Assembly: GCA_018365995.1 (NCBI GenBank) | Contig: JAGZIY010000004.1 | Location: 109,285-173,284, forward strand | DNA length: 64,000 bases | Reading direction: 5' to 3' | Source: Butyricicoccus pullicaecorum | GTDB lineage: Bacteria; Bacillota; Clostridia; Oscillospirales; Butyricicoccaceae | The notes under the pieces: generated by a model | What the model was told of the DNA's origin: nothing | Databases searched by the model: none | The model's input: only the letters and a program-made list of their open reading frames with translations | Made by a program: the position numbers and the translations under genes | In this document: positions 26,862 through 33,128 of the stretch, piece after piece | Numbering within the stretch: the stretch's first letter is position 1 | Layout of the letters: every line of letters begins with the position of its first letter

Positions 26862-28073
26862 ATGTACTGTGTTAGAAATGTGACAGAGGATTTATACTGG
26901 GTTGGCGCAAATGATCGTCGCCTGACCCTGTTTGAGAATATTCATCCAATTCCGCGCGGCGTATCCTACAACTCCTATCTGCTGCTCGACGAAAAGACCG
27001 TTCTGTTTGATACCGTAGACTGGTCTGCTTGCCGTCAGTTCTTGGAGAATGTAGAGTACGTTCTTGATGGACGCGATTTGGATTATCTGCTCATCAACCA
27101 TATGGAGCCAGATCACGGTGCTTCGATTGAGGAGGTTTTGCTCCGCTATCCGAACTGCCAGATTATCAGCACCGAAAAGGCGTTCCTGTTCATGCGTCAG
27201 TTTGGTTTCCAGATTGACGGACGTACTGTTGAAGTGAAGGAGGGCGATACCTTCTCCTTCGGCAAGCATGTTGTGACTTTTGTTGCAGCACCAATGGTTC
27301 ACTGGCCAGAAGCAATGGTGACCTTTGACACCACCAATGGCGTTCTGTTCTCCGCAGATGCATTCGGTTCTTTCGGTGCGCTCGACGGCAAGCTGTTTGC
27401 AGATGAAGTAAACTTTGACCGTGATTGGATTGATGATGCACGCCGTTACTATACCAATATTGTTGGTAAGTATGGCCCTCACGTACAGGCACTGCTTAAG
27501 AAGGCTGGCACAATTGATATCAAGATCATCTGTCCGCTGCATGGTCCCGTTTGGCGTCAGGATCTCGGATACTTCTTGGATAAGTACGATAAGTGGAGCC
27601 GTTATGAGCCAGAAGAAAAGGGCGTTATGATTGCCTATGCCTCCATGTACGGAAACACTGAGGCTGCTGCAAACGCGCTGGCTACCAAGCTGGCAGAAAA
27701 AGGCATGACCAATGTTGTGATGTACGATGTATCTAACACACATGTGTCCTACCTGATTTCCGAAACCTTCCGTCTGAGCCATGTCGTTCTGGCATCGGTT
27801 ACCTATAATCTGGGTATCTATCCGGTAATGCACAACTATCTGATGGATATGAAGGCGCTCAATCTGCAAAAGCGTACAATGGGTATCATTGAAAATGGTT
27901 CTTGGGCATGCAAGTCCGGTACACTGATCCGTGATTTCTTGGATCAGGAGATGAAGGAGATTACAGTTCTGGACGACCAGCTGACATTGGCATCTTCTCT
28001 CAATGAGAATGGTCTGCCGGATCTGGAGAGCCTTGCAGATAGCCTGATCGATTCCATTCGCAGTGAAGCCTAA
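26862..28073 (+). CDS. Flavodiiron protein (rubredoxin:oxygen oxidoreductase)
   Basis: 403 residues: a beta-lactamase-fold diiron domain (about 1-250) with ligands in NHMEPDHGAS (HxExDH), VHWPEAM, SADAFG and CPLHGPVW, then a flavodoxin-like FMN domain (about 255-400) with YASMYGNTEAAANAL. All diiron ligands are present. Proteins of this family reduce O2 to water, and some reduce NO, with electrons from rubredoxin. This protein has no rubredoxin domain of its own, and the upstream fusion ends in one, so the two are likely partners. AGGAGG precedes the ATG. Selectivity for O2 versus NO cannot be read from the sequence. Confidence 0.95.
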   Translation: MYCVRNVTEDLYWVGANDRRLTLFENIHPIPRGVSYNSYLLLDEKTVLFDTVDWSACRQFLENVEYVLDGRDLDYLLINHMEPDHGASIEEVLLRYPNCQIISTEKAFLFMRQFGFQIDGRTVEVKEGDTFSFGKHVVTFVAAPMVHWPEAMVTFDTTNGVLFSADAFGSFGALDGKLFADEVNFDRDWIDDARRYYTNIVGKYGPHVQALLKKAGTIDIKIICPLHGPVWRQDLGYFLDKYDKWSRYEPEEKGVMIAYASMYGNTEAAANALATKLAEKGMTNVVMYDVSNTHVSYLISETFRLSHVVLASVTYNLGIYPVMHNYLMDMKALNLQKRTMGIIENGSWACKSGTLIRDFLDQEMKEITVLDDQLTLASSLNENGLPDLESLADSLIDSIRSEA

Positions 28074-28093
28074 AGAAGCGTAAAGTATAATAC

Positions 28094-28129
28094 GAAAAAA
28101 GGACACACGTTAAGTGCGTCCTTTTTTTT
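28094..28129. terminator. Bidirectional terminator between the flavodiiron gene and cbiO
   Basis: Stem with A6 on one side and T8 on the other, GGAC/GTCC plus CAC/GTG with one mismatch. It serves both converging genes and overlaps the last codons and stop of cbiO. Confidence 0.8.
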
Positions 28130-28931
28130 CAACAGCCATTCGAAGTGCCTCCAGTGTACGAATGGGTTGTGAGAGATTTAGGATTTTGCTGACCTCGTAA
28201 AGTATGGGCTGTGTTAAGCCGCAGGCGGCGAGTAAGCTGGTATCCGAGAAGGCGGATTCCGGTGTGGTGTCTGCCAGAAGGCGTCCCTCGTGGAACAAAA
28301 GCACACGGTCTGCCCAGCGCCATGCGAAATCAACATCGTGGGTTGCAATCAGAAGGGAAATACCGCGCGATTCGAGTGTGGAAAGGTTTTCTTCCAACAG
28401 ACGAGCATTAGAGGGGTCGAGACTGGACGCGGGTTCATCGAGTAAAATGAGCTGCGGAGACATGGCGAGCACATCAGCAATGGATACACGTTTCTTTTCT
28501 CCGCCGGACAGATATTGTGGAGCGCGCATGCGGAATGTGTCCAGATGCAGATTATGGATCGCTGCATCTACCTGTGCCTGTACTAGATCCTCTGACCAGC
28601 CGAGATTCATGGGCCCAAAGCTGATTTCCTCCTCCACAGTGCCGGCAAGGAGCTGGACATCTGGGTCCTGAAAGACAAAGCCGACATTGCGCCGCAGTTC
28701 GTTGAGTGACTGCCGTTTCGTGCTGACGGGTTTGCCCTCTAAAAATATTTGTCCGTTGGTTGGGCGCAAAACACCGTTGCACAGCAGAAAAAATGTGGAT
28801 TTTCCTGCCCCATTTTCGCCAAGAATCGCGACTTTTTCTCCTCTGGAAAAGGTTGCAGACAGGTCGGAGAGTGCTTGTCTGCCGTCATCGTAGGTGTAAC
28901 TCACATGTTCAAAACGAATAATTTCATGCAT
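28110..28931 (-). CDS. cbiO: Cobalt ECF transporter ATPase CbiO
   Basis: 273-residue ABC ATPase: Walker A GENGAGKST, Q loop FVFQDPDVQLLAGTVEEEI (an ECF-type hallmark), signature LSGGEKKRVSIA, Walker B LILLDEPASSLDP and switch His in ATHDVDF. It powers cobalt import with CbiM, CbiN and CbiQ on the same strand. AGGAGT precedes the ATG. The last codons form part of a bidirectional terminator. Only one ATPase gene is present, so a homodimer is expected. Confidence 0.95.
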   Translation of the reverse strand: MHEIIRFEHVSYTYDDGRQALSDLSATFSRGEKVAILGENGAGKSTFFLLCNGVLRPTNGQIFLEGKPVSTKRQSLNELRRNVGFVFQDPDVQLLAGTVEEEISFGPMNLGWSEDLVQAQVDAAIHNLHLDTFRMRAPQYLSGGEKKRVSIADVLAMSPQLILLDEPASSLDPSNARLLEENLSTLESRGISLLIATHDVDFAWRWADRVLLFHEGRLLADTTPESAFSDTSLLAACGLTQPILYEVSKILNLSQPIRTLEALRMAVEKKGRT

Positions 28932-28966
28932 AGTACAGTGACTCCTGTTGGGTTTGGTTGTATCCA

Positions 28967-28999
28967 GAAAGATACCTATTATATAATAAGGTATCTTTC
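28967..28999 (-). repeat. 11-bp inverted repeat between cbiQ and cbiO
   Basis: Perfect stem GAAAGATACCT/AGGTATCTTTC with an 11-base A/T loop, in the 166-base cbiQ-cbiO spacer. There is no T tract on either strand, so it is not an intrinsic terminator. It may be an mRNA processing or stability element or a protein site. Confidence 0.55.
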
Positions 29000-29097
29000 A
29001 TCGGTTTGATGGTCAGGGGGAGCCCTTGTTTCGCGCAGGTTTGTAGTCTTTGATCTTTCACAGCTTTGCAGCACGTTGGTATCTTGATATGAGGAAA

Positions 29098-29997
29098 TCA
29101 TAAAAAGGAATAAAATGTCATACATGCAGCAAAGAGAATGAGTAGACAGGCAGCGCCTGCGCTCGTGAGGGTGATAGGTTTCTTGTGGGTCAGAAACCGA
29201 ATTTCAGAATGATAGCAGCGACTTTCCATGGCGTCAAAACAGGCGCTTGCTTTGCGAAAGCTGCCGGATAATAGAAGTGCATAGAGCTGCCCTGTGGTGG
29301 ATAGACTCTTTCGCAGACCGCAAAAGCCCAATCGACTTTCCGCTGCATGATACATTTTATAATAGGTATCAAACAGTAAGAAAATGTAGCGATAAATGAG
29401 GATTGCAAGATCGGTAATCACGCATGGAATATGTGCCTGCCGCAGTACAACAATGATTTCCGGCATTGGAGTAGAGAGACTGAGAAAATAGAGACAGCTG
29501 ACCGCGCCCAGCGCACGGGCAAGCACGAGGCGCGCTGCCTGCTGGGCAGCAGGCAGGACGCTGAGGTATCCGCCAAAGCATGGAATGTCAATACAGCCGC
29601 CCGCCTGCGGGACAAAGCTCCAGAGAAGCGCTATGGCGCTCAAAAGCAAAAAGACAGCGGGAAAGCTGAATTTCGATATATAATCATGGAAAGGGATCTG
29701 ACCAACATAAACGGTCAAAAGGCATAGGATGAGAGACATGATAAGCGGCATCCAAGGAGATCTTGCTGCAATACAGAGCAACAGGAGAATCACGCTGCTC
29801 CAAACCTTGAGTGCCGGATTGATGGGGCAAAGCGCAGAGCGCCGTGCAAGCTGATCTATGGCAAAAAGGCTGTCATGATGCTTGGTTCGAAGAAAAAGCA
29901 AACCCAGCCCGATACTCAAAAGCAACAGAAGGGGTGTGGGAATGGCTGTGAAAAATAACCACCAGAAAACAAGACCTGTCAAAATAGAAGTTATCAT
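29098..29997 (-). CDS. cbiQ: Cobalt ECF transporter transmembrane component CbiQ
   Basis: 299 residues with hydrophobic segments near the N-terminus, then the CbiQ-typical entry IDQLARRSALCPINPALKV and further helices. The coupling-helix region around ESRCYH and the preceding FRKASACFDAM resembles the ATPase-docking motifs of ECF-T proteins. The N-terminal about 40 residues form one or two extra hydrophobic stretches before the usual start region. GGAGG precedes the ATG. Encoded between cbiN and cbiO. Confidence 0.9.
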   Translation of the reverse strand: MITSILTGLVFWWLFFTAIPTPLLLLLSIGLGLLFLRTKHHDSLFAIDQLARRSALCPINPALKVWSSVILLLLCIAARSPWMPLIMSLILCLLTVYVGQIPFHDYISKFSFPAVFLLLSAIALLWSFVPQAGGCIDIPCFGGYLSVLPAAQQAARLVLARALGAVSCLYFLSLSTPMPEIIVVLRQAHIPCVITDLAILIYRYIFLLFDTYYKMYHAAESRLGFCGLRKSLSTTGQLYALLLSGSFRKASACFDAMESRCYHSEIRFLTHKKPITLTSAGAACLLILFAACMTFYSFL

Positions 29998-30015
29998 ACG
30001 ATCCTCCGCAAAGAG

Positions 30016-30041
30016 AAAAACGCCCGCCGAAAAGGAGGGCG
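30016..30041 (-). terminator. Terminator-like hairpin between cbiN and cbiQ
   Basis: On the minus strand CGCCC/GGGCG with an inner CC/GG, followed by TTTTTC. Probably a leaky intra-operon terminator lowering cbiQO relative to cbiMN. Confidence 0.6.
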
Positions 30042-30050
30042 CTTGGTTTC

Positions 30051-30365
30051 TCAGCCTTCATCGTGCTTGTACTTTTTGCGTGCGACAAGATAGCCAAAGC
30101 CATAGGCGAGAATACCGACACCAATGCCGGTTTGTACGCAGAAGAGCATACTTTCAACCTCGCCCGGCAGTTCTCCGCCAAGTGCGGTTTCCAAAACCGG
30201 AGTGAACCATGGTTCGTAGCTTTCACCGCGGATTTCTTCAACCATTTGACTTCCTGCATCATCACTTCCGCCAAACTCAGCATCTTTTTTGAGGAAAAGA
30301 GGCAGGAAAGCGATGAGAACAACAAGTATCAGAGAGAAAATCACAATTTTTTTATTTTTACTCAT
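30051..30365 (-). CDS. cbiN: Cobalt transport protein CbiN
   Basis: 104 residues with an N-terminal helix (about 6-24), an extracytoplasmic loop containing FGGSDDAGSQMVEEI and PWFTPVLE, and a second helix (about 78-98). This is the CbiN layout; the loop is thought to help load cobalt into CbiM. Its start overlaps the cbiM stop by four bases. Confidence 0.92.
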   Translation of the reverse strand: MSKNKKIVIFSLILVVLIAFLPLFLKKDAEFGGSDDAGSQMVEEIRGESYEPWFTPVLETALGGELPGEVESMLFCVQTGIGVGILAYGFGYLVARKKYKHDEG

Positions 30366-31117
30366 GATACGCGCTCCTCTCTGAAAAATCCGATGAGACG
30401 AAGTTCTGGTTTAGCATAGGTTTCCAGCCCCATCACGATCAGCATAGTGAGGATACCCTCAATGATTGCAAGCGGAAGCTGCGTGGGCGCAAAAACACCT
30501 AGAAATTTGACGGCACTTGCAGCGATGCCGCCCTGTACGCTGGGGTTTGCGAGTGCAAGCTGGATACTTGTGACACAGTAAGTAAAAAGATCGCCCAAAA
30601 ATGCGGCAAAGAACACAGAAGCCTTTTTGTTCAGCCCTATTTTACGGCTGAGTTTCCAAATTCCCCAGCTGAGCAGAGGGCCTGCAACTGCCATGCTGAA
30701 GGTATTGGCACCCAGAGAGGTCAGACCGCCATGTGCGAGCAAAATTGCCTGAAAGAGCAGGACGATAATGCCAAGGATACTGGTGATTGCAGGGCCGAAG
30801 AGAATGGCGGAAAGCCCTGTGCCTGTCATGTGGCTGCAGCTTCCCGATACAGATGGGATCTTGAGCGACGAGATGACAAAGATAAAGGCACCGGACATGG
30901 CGAGCAGAATGAGTGTGCGGCGCTCGGCATTGAGCGTGCGGCGGATTGCGAGCAGTCCGGAGACGAGGAATGGGATACAGACAGCCGCCCAGACAATACA
31001 GTGTACTGGCGGCAGATAGCCCTCCATGATGTGCATTGCAGACGCGGCAGTGGGTACACACAGCGCGACACTCAGCACAGCAGACAGAGCCAAAAGACGC
31101 TTTTCATTTTTGGTCAT
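30362..31117 (-). CDS. cbiM: Cobalt-binding substrate component CbiM
   Basis: 251 residues with a cleavable-type signal segment (about 1-26) ending before AMHIMEGYLPP. The exposed Met-His N-terminus is the known metal-binding site of CbiM/NikM. About six membrane segments follow; SGSCSHMTGTGLSA carries the conserved His of this family. The start is the ATG behind AAAGGAGGAC; the longer reading adds 12 residues without a ribosome site. First gene of the operon, under a cobalamin riboswitch. Confidence 0.94.
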   Translation of the reverse strand: MTKNEKRLLALSAVLSVALCVPTAASAMHIMEGYLPPVHCIVWAAVCIPFLVSGLLAIRRTLNAERRTLILLAMSGAFIFVISSLKIPSVSGSCSHMTGTGLSAILFGPAITSILGIIVLLFQAILLAHGGLTSLGANTFSMAVAGPLLSWGIWKLSRKIGLNKKASVFFAAFLGDLFTYCVTSIQLALANPSVQGGIAASAVKFLGVFAPTQLPLAIIEGILTMLIVMGLETYAKPELRLIGFFREERVS

Positions 31118-31151
31118 TTCAGTTGTCCTCCTTTTGTATGGTGCATATACC

Positions 31152-31188
31152 AAAAAGAGTCTTTTGTTTGCGGAAAACAGAAAGACTC
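31152..31188 (-). terminator. Riboswitch-linked terminator before cbiM
   Basis: On the minus strand GAGTCTTT/AAAGACTC plus an inner TGTTT/AAACA helix, followed by TTTTT. It lies between the aptamer and the cbiM ribosome site, so B12 binding probably stops transcription. Confidence 0.85.
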
Positions 31189-31277
31189 AAAACAAAGCTG
31201 CACATTATGGTATATGCAGTATCCTTGTGTCTGATATAGTTGAGCCGTTCCATATCAGAAAAACCAATTGGTTCTCA

Positions 31278-31440
31278 ATCAGGCAGGCAGGTCTTCCGGC
31301 TCAGGCGTCATGGCAAACCGATCAAGTCTTCCCACGTGTACCCGCAGTGATGGCTGTGTGACCGGTGCTCTGCCTTTACGGCGGCGGTCCCGCATGGGCT
31401 TTTACCCATTTCCCTATTCTCCCGTTTTTCAGGCACCTGC
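31278..31440 (-). ncRNA. Cobalamin riboswitch aptamer
   Basis: Read on the minus strand, the leader holds the landmarks of the class: GGGAAATGGG near the 5' side, a GCCATCACTG variant of the B12 box (consensus GCCACTG), and the 3' segment GAGCCGGAAGACCTGCCTG. A terminator hairpin and cbiM follow. High cobalamin should repress cobalt uptake. Boundaries are approximate. Confidence 0.9.
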
Positions 31441-31463
31441 TTGATGCTTTGTTATGTTATCTT

Positions 31464-31492
31464 AGTATAGCATAGAATATCTGCGCTGTATA
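31464..31492 (-). promoter_or_regulatory. Promoter of the cbiMNQO operon
   Basis: On the minus strand TATACA (31487-31492), 17-base spacer, TATACT (31464-31469). The start site would lie about 15-20 bases before the aptamer. Confidence 0.55.
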
Positions 31493-31611
31493 GGGAACAA
31501 AATCGAGAGAATGTGTATTTGATGAAGAAAGAGGCGGATCTGGAGAGTCTGCCAGAAGAAAAAAAGAAGGACGCAAAAATGTTAGAATTTTTCGAGATAA
31601 AGGGATAAAAT

Positions 31612-31683
31612 AATGTCGGACGAAGCACAAATGCGTAAAAATTATATAGCTTTTGTTTGAAAAAGAAAAAAATGTCGAACGAA
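31612..31683 (+). promoter_or_regulatory. Twin Spo0A-box-like 13-mers upstream of spo0A
   Basis: AATGTCGGACGAA (31612-31624) and AATGTCGAACGAA (31671-31683) differ at one base and begin 59 bases apart. The second contains the perfect core TGTCGAA, the first TGTCGGA. Both lie upstream of the -35, which suggests autoregulation. Confidence 0.6.
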
Positions 31684-31709
31684 ACTTTGCCGAAAAGCCA
31701 GAAAAAGCA

Positions 31710-31738
31710 TTGTAAGAAGCGAAAATATATGGTAAATT
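31710..31738 (+). promoter_or_regulatory. Probable promoter of spo0A
   Basis: TTGTAA (31710-31715), 17-base spacer, TAAATT (31733-31738). A sigma-H promoter was looked for but not recognised. The stretch 31493-31611 is A-rich without a supported gene. Confidence 0.45.
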
Positions 31739-31800
31739 AAGGAAGGCGCAAAGAGACGGTAAAACATTGAAAGATTTCTTAGAAGGTTGTGAATGACATC

Positions 31801-32574
31801 ATGAAAAGTAATATTCGAGTGTTGATCGCGGATGGAGACAAGGATTTTCGGACAGCTTTAAGCGGAGCGCTTCAAGCAGAGGAAGGGATCGAAGTTGTGG
31901 GAGCGGTGGCAGACGGTGTAGCAGCACAGGAGTCTATCCGCAAGGGTGGTATCGATCTGCTCCTCATTGATATCATGCTCCCAGAGCTGGATGGTCTCAG
32001 TGTTCTACGTAATGTGGTTGATGAGGGGCATCATTTGGGCATTTTTGTTATTTCTGCATTTGCAAGTGATGTCGTGGCAATGGAATGTACCAGTTTGGGT
32101 GTGAGCCACTTTTTTAGAAAGCCAATCAGTGCAGAAATTTTGGCAAGTCGGATTCGGCAGTGGAGCCTTGCAGAGCAGGCAGATCCAACATTGGCTGCTT
32201 CGCAGGGGATTCCTGATGATTTGGAACTGGAATGCCGCGTGACAAAGGTGATCCATCAGGTTGGCGTACCAGCCCACATTAAGGGATACCAGTATTTGCG
32301 GGAAGCTATTATGATGGCAATCCGAGATATGGATTCTGTGGGTGCTATCACGAAAATCATGTATCCGGGCATTGCCAAGAAATTCCATACAACAGCATCT
32401 CGTGTCGAACGTGCGATTCGCCATGCCATTGAGGTGGCGTGGGATCGTGGGGATATCGAAACCCTGCAATCGTATTTTGGCTATACAATTTCCGGTGTAA
32501 AGGGAAAGCCAACCAATTCGGAGTTTATCTCCATGATTGCCGACCAGCTTCGCCTGCAAATGCGTCGCGGCTAA
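31801..32574 (+). CDS. spo0A: Sporulation master regulator Spo0A
   Basis: 257 residues: receiver domain (about 3-125) with phosphoacceptor Asp57 in [13 protein letters not shown], Ser in FVISAFA and Lys in FFRKPIS; then the Spo0A DNA-binding domain (about 150-257), in which [20 protein letters not shown] holds the recognition helix, followed by [19 protein letters not shown]. The DNA-binding part is highly typical. Odd point: the acidic pair that binds Mg2+ (Asp-Asp in B. subtilis) reads Asp11-Gly12-Asp13, so the second acid is replaced by Gly. ATG 31801 is taken as start; an in-frame GTG at 31789 is too close to AGAAGG. Its own strong terminator follows. Confidence 0.97.
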   Translation: MKSNIRVLIADGDKDFRTALSGALQAEEGIEVVGAVADGVAAQESIRKGGIDLLLIDIMLPELDGLSVLRNVVDEGHHLGIFVISAFASDVVAMECTSLGVSHFFRKPISAEILASRIRQWSLAEQADPTLAASQGIPDDLELECRVTKVIHQVGVPAHIKGYQYLREAIMMAIRDMDSVGAITKIMYPGIAKKFHTTASRVERAIRHAIEVAWDRGDIETLQSYFGYTISGVKGKPTNSEFISMIADQLRLQMRRG

Positions 32575-32591
32575 TGATGAGAGTGTGGGAT

Positions 32592-32625
32592 CCGCCTCTG
32601 GATAGAAGTCCAGAGGCGGCGTTTT
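32592..32625 (+). terminator. Rho-independent terminator after spo0A
   Basis: Perfect 11-bp stem CCGCCTCTGGA/TCCAGAGGCGG (32592-32602, 32609-32619), 6-base loop, then CGTTTT. Confidence 0.85.
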
Positions 32626-32663
32626 ACACAATATAAATTTCCGAGATATGTAAAAAAATACGC

Positions 32664-32693
32664 TTGACAAATTATAAATACATGTTATATAAT
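32664..32693 (+). promoter_or_regulatory. Consensus promoter of tRNA-Cys
   Basis: Perfect TTGACA (32664-32669) and perfect TATAAT (32688-32693) with an 18-base spacer, about 17 bases before the tRNA. No separate promoter is visible for the valS leader downstream. Confidence 0.85.
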
Positions 32694-32709
32694 GGGTGAG
32701 AATTCATTT

Positions 32710-32783
32710 GGTACCATAGCCAAGTGGTAAGGCGTGGGACTGCAACTCCCTGATCCCCAGTTCAAATCTGGGTGGTACCTCCA
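32710..32783 (+). tRNA. tRNA-Cys (anticodon GCA)
   Basis: 74 bases including an encoded CCA. The acceptor stem GGTACCA/TGGTACC pairs perfectly, the anticodon arm GGGAC-TGCAA-CTCCC shows GCA, the TTCAAAT loop is present, and the discriminator base is U as expected for cysteine tRNA. No terminator follows before the valS T-box leader. Confidence 0.95.
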
Positions 32784-32814
32784 TTTCTATTCTTGAATAT
32801 TTGTAAATGCGGTG

Positions 32815-33043
32815 AAAAAGAGGAGTACCTCCCGTTTGGCTTTTTAGAGAGCAGATGATGGTGAAATATCTGTAAGTACGGCGGAGGGAAGTAGCTTTGG
32901 AGCTGGGATATTGAATCTGTGGTAAATATCTCCGTTTTGTCTCGTTATCGGCAAAAAAAGTGCGCATAGCCTCTATGCGAATTTAGGTGGTACCACGGAA
33001 ATCCAAGGGGTTTTCGTCCTAGTTTGGACGGAAACCTTTTTTT
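32815..33043 (+). ncRNA. T-box leader of valS
   Basis: The T-box AGGTGGTACCACGGAA is at 32985-33000. Its TGGT complements an ACCA 3' end, consistent with tRNA-Val (discriminator A) and not with the adjacent tRNA-Cys (discriminator U). Stem III CGCATAG/CTATGCG is at 32963-32979. The intrinsic terminator GGTTTTCGTCC/GGACGGAAACC plus seven T spans 33009-33043. GAGAG with GATGGTGA (32846-32864) looks like the distal stem I. GTA codons at 32876 or 32891 are specifier candidates, not resolved. The 5' boundary is approximate. Confidence 0.9.
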
Positions 33044-33128
33044 GTACACATTTCAAGGAATGGGGCGTTCCGGAAATGGGTATAATTGAAATTTTAGATA
33101 GTTTAAGATGTAAAAAGGAGAGATCCAT

